Assembly (NCBI GenBank): GCA_019323495.1
Contig: JAHWHE010000060.1
Coordinates: 1 to 56,853, forward strand
Source: Candidatus Woesearchaeota archaeon
GTDB lineage: Archaea; Nanobdellota; Nanobdellia; Woesearchaeales; WJKV01
Length of the DNA: 56,853 nucleotides
Direction: 5' to 3'
Below the pieces are notes generated by a model. That model had not been told where the DNA came from. It saw only the letters and a list, made by a program, of their open reading frames with translations, and did not search any database. Positions 31,224-41,200 of this stretch are shown here, piece by piece (the stretch's first letter is position 1; the number at the start of each line of letters is the position of its first letter). The position numbers were made by a program, and so were the translations under genes.

Positions 31224-32720
31224 TTATCTCACTGACCGCAATCCAAGATTTCTTAGATTCTCCAGGATTTTATCTTTTTCACTGTCTTCAACTCCCTGCG
31301 AAACACTGGCAAGCAAACTTAGATTCTTCCTTAAACCAATGTTTGTTCCGTCAGGAGTTTCAATCGGACACAATCTTCCAAGATGTGTTGAATGCAACGC
31401 CCTCGCTTCAAAATTTTCCTGGCTAGGAGATAGAGGGCTGACAACTCTCTGCAGGTGCGAGACAATTTCCAGGTTATTGATTCTTTGCAGCCTTTGACTG
31501 ATACCTTTTCTTCCTCCTACCCAATTGCCGGTTGCCATGGCGCTGTAGATGCTGTTGGTAAGAAGCTTGTCCCTGATTATGACCTTGATTGACGGGAACT
31601 TTCCTCTCTTGACAATCCTCTGGAAGTTGTACAGCAGGTCTTTGACCAGGCTCTTCAGGTTTGTCCTGAACAAGTCTTCAAGCAAGTCTCCGCTCAATTT
31701 CAATCTCTTGTTCGCATAATGGTCCTTATCGTCAAGAAGGACTTCCCCTCTTGTCGCCTTGATGAACTTCTTGATCATCTTGCATAAGTTGTATGCCTTG
31801 TATATCCTGTCTTCCTTGGTTATGCCCAGATGAGGAAGAAGATATTTGTCAAGAGTCTCTCTCATTCTTTGTATCCTGATCTCTTTTGGTTTTGTGCTCT
31901 TTAATTTCTTTGCAATGAAATCAAGCGCATCTTCTTCTGTCTTGACGTCTGTGAAATTGTAAAGATTGATCAGAACTTCTTCGTAATCTTCCTTGCTGCT
32001 GACAAAATGAGTAATTTCTTCGTCCTTCAGCAGACCAAGGGCCTTTATGATGACCATCAAAGGAATTCGCTGTACTCTTGTGAAAGAAAGATAGAAAATT
32101 CCATCCCTAGGTTTTTCCACTTTATGCGGAATCCTGTAGCTTCCTCTCTGTGAAAATAATTTTCCAACATACTCGCTGGTTCCTACTGTAGGTTTCTCGA
32201 TGAAAAACTTGTTGCTTGCAAGATCTTCCACATCTATCAGAACTCTTTCAGTTCCATTGATTATGAAATAACCACCAGGGTCATTAGGGTCTTCTCCTGA
32301 TTCTATCAATTCTTCCCTGCTCATTCCTTTCAGGTGGCAGATGTCGCTTTTCAGCATAACAGGTAGTCTTCCCACATTTGTCGTAAAGCTTTCCCTCTGG
32401 ACGCCATTGATATGGGTTGAAACATCGATATAAACTGTCGCTGCATAGCTTATGTTTCTCAGTCTCGCTTCTCTTGGAAGAATCTTTCTTTCGCTGCCGT
32501 CAGCCTCGACAATCATTGGTTTTGCAACTCGTATGTTGTCGAATTTGATCTTCAGCTCATCTATATCGTGAGGAATAATTGTCGGCTCAATGTCCTCTAA
32601 CTCTGTAATTATCTTTGACAAGCCGAAATTGATGAAATTATTATAGGATTCTATGTCAGAACTTACAAAAGTTCTTTTTAAGAAATGTGATTTGATCAGT
32701 GTTTCAAATTTTCTTGACAT
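31224..32720 (-). CDS. rpoB2: RNA polymerase subunit B'' (N-terminal part of split B)
   Basis: 498 residues. N-terminal half of the second largest subunit: NGVQRESFTTNVGRLPVMLKS, GGYFIINGTERVLI, KRLKLSGDLLEDLFR, LATGNW-like ATGNWVGGRKGISQRLQR and ARALHSTHLGRLCPIETPDGTNIGL at the C-terminal end, where the split from B' lies shortly afterwards. Two nt downstream of rpoH. The split of B is common in methanogens and haloarchaea and also seen in some DPANN. Confidence 0.97.
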   Translation of the reverse strand: MSRKFETLIKSHFLKRTFVSSDIESYNNFINFGLSKIITELEDIEPTIIPHDIDELKIKFDNIRVAKPMIVEADGSERKILPREARLRNISYAATVYIDVSTHINGVQRESFTTNVGRLPVMLKSDICHLKGMSREELIESGEDPNDPGGYFIINGTERVLIDVEDLASNKFFIEKPTVGTSEYVGKLFSQRGSYRIPHKVEKPRDGIFYLSFTRVQRIPLMVIIKALGLLKDEEITHFVSSKEDYEEVLINLYNFTDVKTEEDALDFIAKKLKSTKPKEIRIQRMRETLDKYLLPHLGITKEDRIYKAYNLCKMIKKFIKATRGEVLLDDKDHYANKRLKLSGDLLEDLFRTNLKSLVKDLLYNFQRIVKRGKFPSIKVIIRDKLLTNSIYSAMATGNWVGGRKGISQRLQRINNLEIVSHLQRVVSPLSPSQENFEARALHSTHLGRLCPIETPDGTNIGLRKNLSLLASVSQGVEDSEKDKILENLRNLGLRSVR

Positions 32721-32722
32721 GT

Positions 32723-33022
32723 TTATTCCTCTGACTCATATTCTACTTCACCAGCTTCTTCGCCTGCTTCGCCCGCTGCCTTTGCAGCGTCAGCAACTAC
32801 CCTGTAATATAGGCTGGTTCCTGCTGTAAAGCTTTTTCTTTCTATCTTGATCACATCCCCCACTTTTGAACCCACTCCTTTTAATGCAGGATCAGAGCTT
32901 AGGATTTTTGGTAATTGTACTTTAGAAATATTGTATTTTTCCAGCAGTTCTTTTACTGCCCGCTCGCCCATCTTCGTATGTTTTGGCACTAGTGAATGTT
33001 TGACTGGGGTAGATTTAACCAT
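32723..33022 (-). CDS. rpoH: RNA polymerase subunit H (Rpo5)
   Basis: 99 residues from the ATG at 33022 (MVKSTPVKHSLVPKH). A longer frame extends upstream but runs through the tRNA-Lys gene, so it is rejected. The conserved Rpb5 C-terminal fold is complete: HSLVPKHTKMGERAVKELL, KVQLPKILSSDP, GDVIKIERKS and SLYYRVV. A Glu/Ala-rich tail of about 15 residues is extra. First protein gene of the polymerase operon; no TATA box lies close upstream, so it is probably read through from the tRNA genes ahead of it. Confidence 0.95.
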   Translation of the reverse strand: MVKSTPVKHSLVPKHTKMGERAVKELLEKYNISKVQLPKILSSDPALKGVGSKVGDVIKIERKSFTAGTSLYYRVVADAAKAAGEAGEEAGEVEYESEE

Positions 33023-33078
33023 TTTTAGTAAAGCATTGTTGGATTTTTGCCCCCCTATTAGGTATGTGTTAAGCTTAA

Positions 33079-33153
33079 TGGGCCGGACGGGATTTGAACC
33101 CGCGACCACTCGATTAAAAGTCGAGTGCTCCATCCAGGCTGAGCTACCGGCCC
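33079..33153 (-). tRNA. tRNA-Lys (UUU)
   Basis: The acceptor stem GGGCCGG (33153-33147) pairs with CCGGCCC (33086-33080). The anticodon loop is CTTTTAA with anticodon TTT, the D arm GTAGCTCAGCCTGG and T arm GCGGGTTCAAATCCCG are normal, and no intron is present. CCA is not encoded. It lies 57 nt ahead of rpoH in the same direction. Confidence 0.95.
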
Positions 33154-33209
33154 AGGAAAACGCCCTGGCCGGGACTTTCGAGTGGTAGATTAAGCATAAA
33201 AGCCTAAAA

Positions 33210-33275
33210 TGCCCTTTTCGAACCCGGGTCACAAGGTCGACAACCTCGTATGATAGGCCTCTACACTACCAGGGC
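33210..33275 (-). tRNA. tRNA-Asp (GUC)-like gene missing the 3' strand of its T stem
   Basis: Reading the minus strand from 33275: acceptor GCCCTGG, TA, D arm as in archaeal tRNA-Asp, anticodon stem CGAGG/CCTTG with loop TTGTCGA (anticodon GTC), then GACCCGGGTTCGAAAAGGGCA. The T loop TTCGAAA should be followed by CCCGG and CC, but runs straight into AGGGC and A73. About seven bases are lacking, so the gene is 66 nt instead of 73, with only five acceptor pairs. It may be a pseudogene, an assembly error or a tRNA needing unusual repair. The rest of the molecule looks functional. Confidence 0.6.
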
Positions 33276-33469
33276 ATTAATTTCGATTTAAAGCCCAAAT
33301 AACTCTTATCTCAGAGTTTTCACTAATTTTTTAGCTTATTTACTCTAAGAAAGGTTTTTTCGGCATTGTCCAGAAGATTGATTTGCCATTTAAATAGTTT
33401 TTGGTATTTTAAGCTGTTTTATTTATAAACCAAAAAGAAATCAAAAGAGAAAAAAAGAGAAAAAAGATC

Positions 33470-35155
33470 CTAACCGCAGCCTCCAACAGGCGCTTCTGTA
33501 GTGCTTTCCATGCTTTCTACATCATCGCACGCATCAGGTGCGTTCCCGTCAAAAGCACTGCATAACGCAGCCATGAAGCCTTGAGGGCTCCTTTCTCCGC
33601 CATATTCGTAGCCTTCAATAAATACAGTTGGACTGCCTGATACTCCGAACATGTCATTCAGTTCTTTATCTTTTCTGGCAAGATTAACGCCATCTCCTTT
33701 CTCGCATCCTGCAATGGCATCTGTGTCCAGTCCCAGGCCTGCTGCGACATCTTCCCAGCAGCTGTCAGCGTTCTGGTAATTGCATTCTGTGTTCATCGCC
33801 ATTACAAATTCAAACCATTCATCAGTTCCGAACAATTTATTGACGCACATCTCTCTGATGTCCTGGTTCAATTCCTGGATGCCGTGCATGCTACACAAGT
33901 TTCCATTGTCCAGGCAGAAATCAGGGCCTCCCCCATTATAATTGCTGTAGATGACATATCTTGGATTGAATTCTGCAAAGTCCTTTAACTCGTCGTAGAC
34001 AGGCGCGATCGCTTCTTCTGCCATGTTTCCATAAGGACAATAGCTCATCACATAGAAGTCAATCTGCGGTTTTCCATCGCCGATTGTTATGCCTGCTTTT
34101 GCAAAATATTCTTTTTCAACTTCTTCATTGACAAACTTTGTTACGCCTGTTGCTTCGTCAAGCAGCTTGTAATTATCGCCAACCTGCTCAAAAGCGGTTC
34201 TCAGCTGCTCATTGTTTTTCCATGCATAAGTTTCTGTCACTTTCTCGTCGAAAATGAATGCAGGTATCCTAACTATATCGAAATCATCTATGATTTTCTT
34301 GCCTTCTGCGCTGCTGACATCAACAATAGTTTCAGTTGTTCCTCTGAAAATCTGCTTTGTGACTCCCAATATTTGAGTTGTGTCGCACTCTGCACCGCAT
34401 TTGCTATCGGTCAAAACAATTAAATTAACACCCACAGGATCGCTGAACTTGCATTTTCCGCTTTCACAGATGCCTATCTTGTCTTCTTTCTGCATCATGC
34501 AGTCAACATCTGTTGCGCATTCAGGGACTTCTGCACAAGCAGGATGTCCTGAAACTAAATTGCATATTGTTCTCTGGAATGACAGGCCGTCTCTTGGGCC
34601 GCTGTATTCCTGGCCATTGAAGAACATTGTCGGGCTTCCCTGCGCACCGGCTTCATCTGCTTTTGCAAAGCTTTGCCTTAACAATTCTGCTCCCTGCTCT
34701 CCTTCATAGCAGCTTCTTAATGCCTCGACATCGAGGCCAGCTGATTTTGCACAAGGCTCCCAGTTATTAGGTATTCCTGACGCCTCTTTGTTCATGCAGA
34801 CTATCATGTCCATTGCTTTTTCTTTGTCAATGCTCATAGCACATAATTGCACCATATCGCCTTTAACTTCTGGCTCTCCGTGCAATGATCTGAAACCTGA
34901 TTCATCTTCTCCGCCGATGAAATTCAGATTAAAATCAATAGCATCCCCCATTGTCTTTAAGACAGGCGCTATTGCATCCTCTACTTGAGTACCGTAAGGA
35001 CATTGGCTCATAACATAGAAGTCGACTTTGACTTTTTCTCCGTCGAAAACTGCTCCGCCTGTAGTGCCCTCCTTGCCGCATCCGCTAAGAACAGATAGCG
35101 CAACAAGCATTACAGCTAAAATCGCAAAGTAGTATCTTGTATTCTTTTTGTTCAT
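33470..35155 (-). CDS. Exported lipoprotein with three thioredoxin-fold domains
   Basis: 561 residues from the ATG at 35155 (an in-frame TTG at 35161 is also possible). An export signal with a lipobox-like LSGC anchors it outside the membrane. Domains 1 and 3 are DsbA-like with a single-cysteine active site: FYVMSQCPYG (about 52) and FYVMSYCPYG (about 373), each with a GSPT cis-proline near 175 and 507. Domain 2 has CGAEC (about 253-257) and RIP. The CxxG motif recalls the GILT/DsbA-type families but lacks the second Cys, so domains 1 and 3 may be monothiol, chaperone or isomerase-like. Middle linkers hold several CxxxxC pairs. A disulfide-handling role is inferred. Confidence 0.82.
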   Translation of the reverse strand: MNKKNTRYYFAILAVMLVALSVLSGCGKEGTTGGAVFDGEKVKVDFYVMSQCPYGTQVEDAIAPVLKTMGDAIDFNLNFIGGEDESGFRSLHGEPEVKGDMVQLCAMSIDKEKAMDMIVCMNKEASGIPNNWEPCAKSAGLDVEALRSCYEGEQGAELLRQSFAKADEAGAQGSPTMFFNGQEYSGPRDGLSFQRTICNLVSGHPACAEVPECATDVDCMMQKEDKIGICESGKCKFSDPVGVNLIVLTDSKCGAECDTTQILGVTKQIFRGTTETIVDVSSAEGKKIIDDFDIVRIPAFIFDEKVTETYAWKNNEQLRTAFEQVGDNYKLLDEATGVTKFVNEEVEKEYFAKAGITIGDGKPQIDFYVMSYCPYGNMAEEAIAPVYDELKDFAEFNPRYVIYSNYNGGGPDFCLDNGNLCSMHGIQELNQDIREMCVNKLFGTDEWFEFVMAMNTECNYQNADSCWEDVAAGLGLDTDAIAGCEKGDGVNLARKDKELNDMFGVSGSPTVFIEGYEYGGERSPQGFMAALCSAFDGNAPDACDDVESMESTTEAPVGGCG

Positions 35156-35296
35156 TTTCAATGTACCCCCTTTTGATAATTATTATAATATAATTAACAA
35201 AGTACGTTTTCGTAACTTTCGTTCTTATTTAAAGTTTTCTATGACTTTAATAAGCATAGCACTAATGCAATGTTTTTATAAGTTATGAAAGAAAAG

Positions 35297-35422
35297 TCCC
35301 CGCTCCCGGACTCGAACCGGGGATTTCTCGGTTCCTGGCTGACTGTTTTTCATCCATTGCCCAAGGGCATAGTCAAACAGCGCATCTACAGCCAAGCGTT
35401 CTAGCCACTAAACTAAGCGGGG
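35297..35422 (-). tRNA. tRNA-Tyr (GUA) with intron
   Basis: 5' exon 35422-35386 (acceptor CCCCGCT, anticodon stem CTTGG, loop CTGTAG), a 53-nt intron at 35385-35333, and a 3' exon from 35332 (A38, CCGAG, variable AAATC, T arm CCCGGTTCGAGTCCGGG, acceptor AGCGGGG, discriminator A). The mature tRNA would be 73 nt. The intron lies at the canonical 37/38 site and its own helix (CTGTTT with AAACAG) fits the archaeal bulge-helix-bulge style. Another possible right border six nt away would leave an odd 12-nt variable loop and is rejected. Confidence 0.9.
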
Positions 35423-35480
35423 CTGTTTTTCTTGGTTTTCGAACAGATTTAAATAGATTTGGGTTGTTTTCTAAGCTCGC

Positions 35481-35555
35481 GGGGCCGTAGGGTAGTATGG
35501 ACCATCCTCCCAGCCCGGGGCGCTGGTGACCCCGGTTCAAATCCGGGCGGCCCCA
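35481..35555 (+). tRNA. tRNA-Pro (GGG)
   Basis: Acceptor GGGGCCG/CGGCCCC, anticodon stem CCAGC/GCTGG with seven-base loop CCGGGGC (anticodon GGG), T arm CCCGGTTCAAATCCGGG and discriminator A. Position 33 is C instead of the usual U, an odd trait. No intron, no encoded CCA. Confidence 0.88.
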
Positions 35556-35659
35556 TTTTCCTTTTAAAAAACCGCAACATTTATATTTGAGGACATATTC
35601 AATTACCCTAATCAGGAGGTTATAATTTACACTGAGGAAAAAATCGAGGTGAACGACAC

Positions 35660-36295
<636 letters not shown>

Positions 36296-36330
36296 ACTTT
36301 CTTTTTTTCTCTTTTTATATTCTATTTTTT

Positions 36331-36421
36331 GCATAGTATCAAGCGTAGCTATTAAAATAACAGTCTATTAACTGAGATTCGGAAACACAGCCAATATAGA
36401 AGATAGCGAAGCACACTATGC
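36331..36421. repeat. Intergenic inverted-end element, copy C (91 nt)
   Basis: Begins GCATAGTAT and ends ACACTATGC (one mismatch in the inverted ends). AAGCGTAGC and ATAGCGAAGC lie inside at the same places as in copy B, and shared internal pieces include AACAGTCTATTAACT-like and GATTCGGAAACACAG versus ACTCGGATGCACAG in B. Sits between two exported-protein genes. Confidence 0.7.
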
Positions 36422-36486
36422 CTTATAACCAACAATAAAAAAGCTTATATAATAGATAACGATATTCTTCCCCGGGGTGAGAACTG

Positions 36487-37917
36487 ATGAAGATTATGCT
36501 ATATATATGCATCTTTCTGCTCTTGTTTTCAATAGCATCAGCAGTAAGCTTCGATGTCGACATCACTCCTTTGAAAGACAAGATCTTCAAGAACGAGACA
36601 GCACAGTTCATCTTGAAGGTAAAAAGCAATGAAAAAAGAGATGCTGCGCGTTTCGACATAAGTTCTCCTAATGTCATAACAGGACAATGGGTCTTCCTGA
36701 CAAATCCGTTAAGCGACAACTCATTCATCCTAGATCCAGAGTCTGAAAAAGAAATAGAACTTTTGATAAGGCCCATCGGAAAGAGTATGGGCTATGGCAT
36801 GCATACGGTCGTGGCAGAGGTCCAATCAGGTGAAACAAAAGTCAGCTATAATCTGAATGTCAATCTGATGAATCCAGAAGGCTACATTGTCTCTTATATG
36901 CCAAGGGTTGTTGTCAACCCCGACCCAGATTACCCAAAAAGAATAAAGCCTGTAAATCCAATTCCAGTCACTGTCCATCTGTTGAACAAGAACAGCCTGG
37001 ACATCCCTAAGCTCGTTGTCAAAGTCAATTCAAACTTCTTCAAGGATGAAAAAGAGATCCAATTAGGGCCATACGAAAAAGCAGACGTTAGTTTTACTTT
37101 TGAAGTGGATTCTCACACCTTGCCGCAGAAAGACACAATGTATATCAAGCTCTTGGTCGACAATGAGGTCATAACTGCCCAGGAATATGACATAGAATAT
37201 ATTGAGACAGAGCTTGAATTCACAGAAGAAGAAAAAGTCGATAAGGAATTCCTGAAAAAGAAAGTCACTTATGTCCTGACAAATCCTTCTAATACAAAGA
37301 AGACAGAGACATTTTCTGTGCCGGTTTCGATACTAGGAAGAGTAGTTTCCTCCCCATATCCAAAAACAAAAGTCGTTGACGGACAGTACCAATGGGAAGT
37401 CGAGCTCCATCCTTCTGAGACAGACGAGTTCATAGTCATCTACAATTACAGGACATTCATGACAGTTATCGCCATAATCTTGATTCTTGTTTTCGTATAT
37501 CAGTACTTCAAGCCAGAGATAGTCGTCAACAAAAAAGCAGCAGAAGAATTCAGTCCCGAAGACAGCACATTGACAGGCGCGAAAGTCGTGCTATACTTGA
37601 AAAACAGCACGACCCAGCCATTGAAGAATGTCTCGATCGCAGAAACAATCCCGAATATAGCTACTTATGTTCCAAGAGACATCTTGGGCTCGATCAAGCC
37701 AGAATTCATCAGGCCAAGAGACAGAGGAGGTTCCACTGTCATCTGGAAACTGGATGAGGTTGCTCCTAAAGAAGAAAGAGTCATTACATATTTTATCAAG
37801 GCAAAACTGAAGATAGTTGGGGATTTGAAACTGCCTGGCACAACAATCAGCTTCACAAAAGGCAGCAAGAAAAAGACCGTATATTCTAACAGTGTAAAAT
37901 TATCAATTGCACAATAG
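36487..37917 (+). CDS. Exported Ig-fold protein with an internal membrane helix
   Basis: 476 residues. Signal peptide (MKIMLYICIFLLLFSIASA). The outer part (20-320) looks like two or three Ig-like or NEW3-type domains (YNLNVNL at the end of one; PIPVTVHLLNKNSLDIPK at the start of another; the third, TAQEYDIEYIETELEF). A transmembrane helix lies at about 324-342 (FMTVIAIILILVFVYQYF), followed by about 130 residues inside or outside with another beta-rich domain (AETIPNIATYVPRDIL). Function unknown; similar proteins occur in DPANN genomes. SD GGGGTGA at 36474-36480. The acylphosphatase gene overlaps or follows at 32 nt. Confidence 0.72.
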   Translation: MKIMLYICIFLLLFSIASAVSFDVDITPLKDKIFKNETAQFILKVKSNEKRDAARFDISSPNVITGQWVFLTNPLSDNSFILDPESEKEIELLIRPIGKSMGYGMHTVVAEVQSGETKVSYNLNVNLMNPEGYIVSYMPRVVVNPDPDYPKRIKPVNPIPVTVHLLNKNSLDIPKLVVKVNSNFFKDEKEIQLGPYEKADVSFTFEVDSHTLPQKDTMYIKLLVDNEVITAQEYDIEYIETELEFTEEEKVDKEFLKKKVTYVLTNPSNTKKTETFSVPVSILGRVVSSPYPKTKVVDGQYQWEVELHPSETDEFIVIYNYRTFMTVIAIILILVFVYQYFKPEIVVNKKAAEEFSPEDSTLTGAKVVLYLKNSTTQPLKNVSIAETIPNIATYVPRDILGSIKPEFIRPRDRGGSTVIWKLDEVAPKEERVITYFIKAKLKIVGDLKLPGTTISFTKGSKKKTVYSNSVKLSIAQ

Positions 37918-37948
37918 AAACTATGAAAATTATAGGGAGGAGAAAAAC

Positions 37949-38230
37949 ATGCAAAAGAGGGTTCACATAACAATAACAGGCGATGTTCACGGCGTTTTCT
38001 TTCGTGCATTTGTTCAGGAGAATGCAGAACAGCTAGGTCTTACAGGCTGGGTGAAGAATGTCAGCAACAAGAGCAAAAAAGTAGAAGCAGTGGTTGAAGG
38101 CGACGAAGATAAGATAAAATTGCTGATAGAATTATGCAGAAAAGGACCAGCTACAGCAACAGTAGATAAAATAGAAGCAAAAGAAGAAAAATACAAAAAA
38201 GAGTTTACTGACTTTTCTATACATTACTGA
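37949..38230 (+). CDS. acyP: Acylphosphatase
   Basis: 93 residues from the ATG at 37949, chosen because GGGAGG at 37935-37940 fits it; a longer frame overlaps the upstream gene. The catalytic elements are visible: GDVHGVFFRAFVQENAEQLG (phosphate-binding loop and catalytic Arg) and GWVKNVSNKSKKVEAVVEG (catalytic Asn). The family usually has VQGVGFR; here HGVFFR. Hydrolyses acyl phosphates such as carbamoyl or 1,3-bisphosphoglycerate. Confidence 0.9.
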   Translation: MQKRVHITITGDVHGVFFRAFVQENAEQLGLTGWVKNVSNKSKKVEAVVEGDEDKIKLLIELCRKGPATATVDKIEAKEEKYKKEFTDFSIHY

Positions 38231-38242
38231 TTTATTTTTTCT

Positions 38243-41200
38243 TTAGCTGCACTTGCTGAATCCGCAGCTGGCATTAGGACAGCTTCCGCCATGGCATCCG
38301 TTCTCGTGAACCAGCTTGCTTCCGCAGTCAGGGCATACGTCCAAGCCGACTCCTTGAGTGAAATCATGCTCTTTTACTCTCCCTTCGCCTGATGCCGCGA
38401 TTATAGCCCTTACTGCCTGCCTGACTTCTTCCCTGTCTTTAATCAATTCCAGGTCTTTCAGCCACACTTTCTGCTCCAGCCCTGAAGGTTTTCCTTCCAG
38501 GTTTTCTCTGTACTCTATCACACCGTATCTTAAAAGAATGTGTTCAAATGCAGTCCCTATTGCGTGCGACAACCCATAAACCTTTCTAGCACCAATACCG
38601 AATTCCTTGTCCATCAAGGATTTATGTGTTGTTATAAATTTCACCATGTCCAATTCTGTATTTTTCAAAATCTCTGTGATTTCGACTCCTTTCATTATTG
38701 TCTCTGCTCCGCTGTGCCCAGGCTTTGGCAGTGCTGCTATGAATATCTCATAAGGAAAAAAATACACAGCGCCAGTCTTAAGATGCTTGTACGGTTTGGA
38801 AACTATGGTGAAGTGTACCTTTGTTTCATCATCTAATTTAACCTTGAAGCTTTCTGGCAACGCCTTTTTCTCAAGGCATTCTGGCACTTTGTAATTGTGC
38901 CACACTATTCCGCCTTTTCCGCCCGCCATCAAAGACATTGGCTGGTTGGCATAAGTCTTGTCCCTGTAGATTGTAATCCCATTGATGTCTCTATTCATCA
39001 TGGCTGCCAAATAAATTTTTCTGACATCTTCAACAGTTGCCTCTTCTCTAAGATTCACTGTCTTTGAAACAGAATTATCAGTGTGCCTTTGGAATACTTC
39101 CTGCATCCTCAGATGAGCTTCTGGCATTATGTCGTGCGCGCACCTGAAATACCTCTTTATGTCATCGGGAACTTCATCCAAGTGCTGCAATGTTCCTGTC
39201 TCTCCAATCTTGTCTATCAATTCCTTGCTGTAGAATCCCCTTTCTTCTGCAAGCCTCTTGAAAAAAGGATTCGCTTCAAACAGCACTTTGCCGTCGAGCA
39301 CATTCCTGATGAACACAGGTGAAAACAATGGCTCTATCCCGCTTGTCGTGTCTGCAATGACGCTGATCGTTCCTGTCGGCGCGATCGTTGTTCTTGTTGC
39401 ATTCCTCATGTGTTCGACTCCCTGCTCAGCATAAACCGAATTCTTGAAATTAGGGAAACTGCCTCTTGTCTTACCTAATTGCTGTGACGTCTCATACGCA
39501 CTGTCATTCAATGTTTTTTGTATCTGCTCTCCTAATTTGAATGCCTCTTCAGAGTCATAAGGAATCTCCAGCTTGAACAATAATTCCGCAAGCCCCATAA
39601 CTCCTAATCCTATTTTTCTGTTTCCCTGGACAGACGCAATGATCTCTGGCAGCGGGAAACTGTTAACAGTATTTACATTGTCCATAAATCTCACTGCCAA
39701 ACCTGCTACTTGTTTGAATCTTTCATAGTCAAATGCTTTCTTCCCTTCATTATCAGTCACGAATCTCGCAAGATTCAATGAACCCAAGTTACAGGCTTCA
39801 TAATTTAGCAATGGCTGCTCACCGCAAGGATTTGTGGAGAATACCTCGCCAAGCTTTGCAGTAGGATTTTTTGCATTCATCCTGTCCATGAAAATCAGGC
39901 CAGGATCCCCGCTTTCCCATGCCATGCTGACAATATAGTCGAATACTTCGCCGTAAGTCCAGAATTTTGTTTCTTTTTCATCCTTTCCTTTTGGCTTTGC
40001 TTTTGCAGATGATCGTCCTGTTCTTGGATTGACAACCATGTATGGCTGGTCAGGATTCTCCAGTATGTTTGCAATGTCTTTTTCTCTCATCACAACAGAA
40101 ACATTATAATTGTTCCATCTCCTTCCTCCTGCTTTCTTTGAGTCTCTCTTTGCTCTCATAAATTCAAGGCAGTCAGGGTGCGTGAACTCCATCATGCCCA
40201 TGTTAGCCCCTCTTCTATAGCTTCCTTGCTGTATCGCATCTGTCGCAGCAGAAAGCATGTCGATGAATTTCAATGGGCCTGCTGTTTTTCCGCCAGAACT
40301 ATAGACCGGATCATTTGTCGGCCTCAGCTTGCTGAAATTATATCCTGTTCCGCCGCCTGCTTTCTGTATTATTGTTGTGCTGTTGTGCGCCTTGTTGATG
40401 CTTTCCATACAGTCTTTTACAGGGAATACAAAACAGGCAGACAGCATCTGGTTTCTTTTTCCAGCATTCATCAAGGTCGGTGAGCAAGGCATGAAATCGC
40501 AGCTCGCCATCAGGTCATAGAATCGTATGCATTCTGACGCAAGAGTCGGGATGCTTTCGATCAATCTTCCTTCATAATCCCTGAATTCTCCTGTCCTTGC
40601 AAAAGGCATGTCTACTTCTTTGCCATTCGCAGTTTCTTTCAAAAAGAAATCCCTTCTTGCAAAGATATACGCATTATTTCCATTATTCATATAGAACAGA
40701 TGCTTTTCATCCCTGTCAAATTCAGGCACTTCATATCTCTTGAAGAACAGCTTGTGCGCTGAGAAAGTATAGCCCTTGAAATTTATCTTTAATTCTTTTA
40801 ATTTTTCTTGTATGTGAGGCTCGTTCATGCTGAACGCTTCCCACATCAGCAAGTTATTGTTGTCAAAAAGATGTCTGACATTGTCAGAATACAGGATTTC
40901 TCCCAAATTAAAAGTCACATATTCTTCTTCACCGTCTTTATAGAAGAAATCGCCAAAAGTAATACCATTCAATGATTTTCTAATTCTAGGATCGTCATAG
41001 AACATCTTGTTCAGAACAGCTGCATTTTTTTCTTCTGGTGTAACATCAACAATAGAACCAAGAGCTACATTGGCAGCTACCCTTAGAACCAGTCCTTCAG
41101 GAGATTCAATGACTTTGTCAGTTCCTCCTTTGTCAAGATAGCGCGTTTCCAAAGTTGTAAGGCTGTTCTGGCTCGGCCTGAAATGGCGCTCTTCAAAGTG

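Noticed and set aside
33023..33232. N-terminal extension of rpoH (70 codons upstream of 33022)
   Set aside because: It reads through the tRNA-Lys gene on the same strand; the Rpb5 fold starts at 33022.
35333..35385. Reading the tRNA-Tyr intron as a 46-nt intron with a long variable arm
   Set aside because: The alternative right border gives a 12-nt variable loop; the border at 35332 gives a standard 73-nt tRNA.
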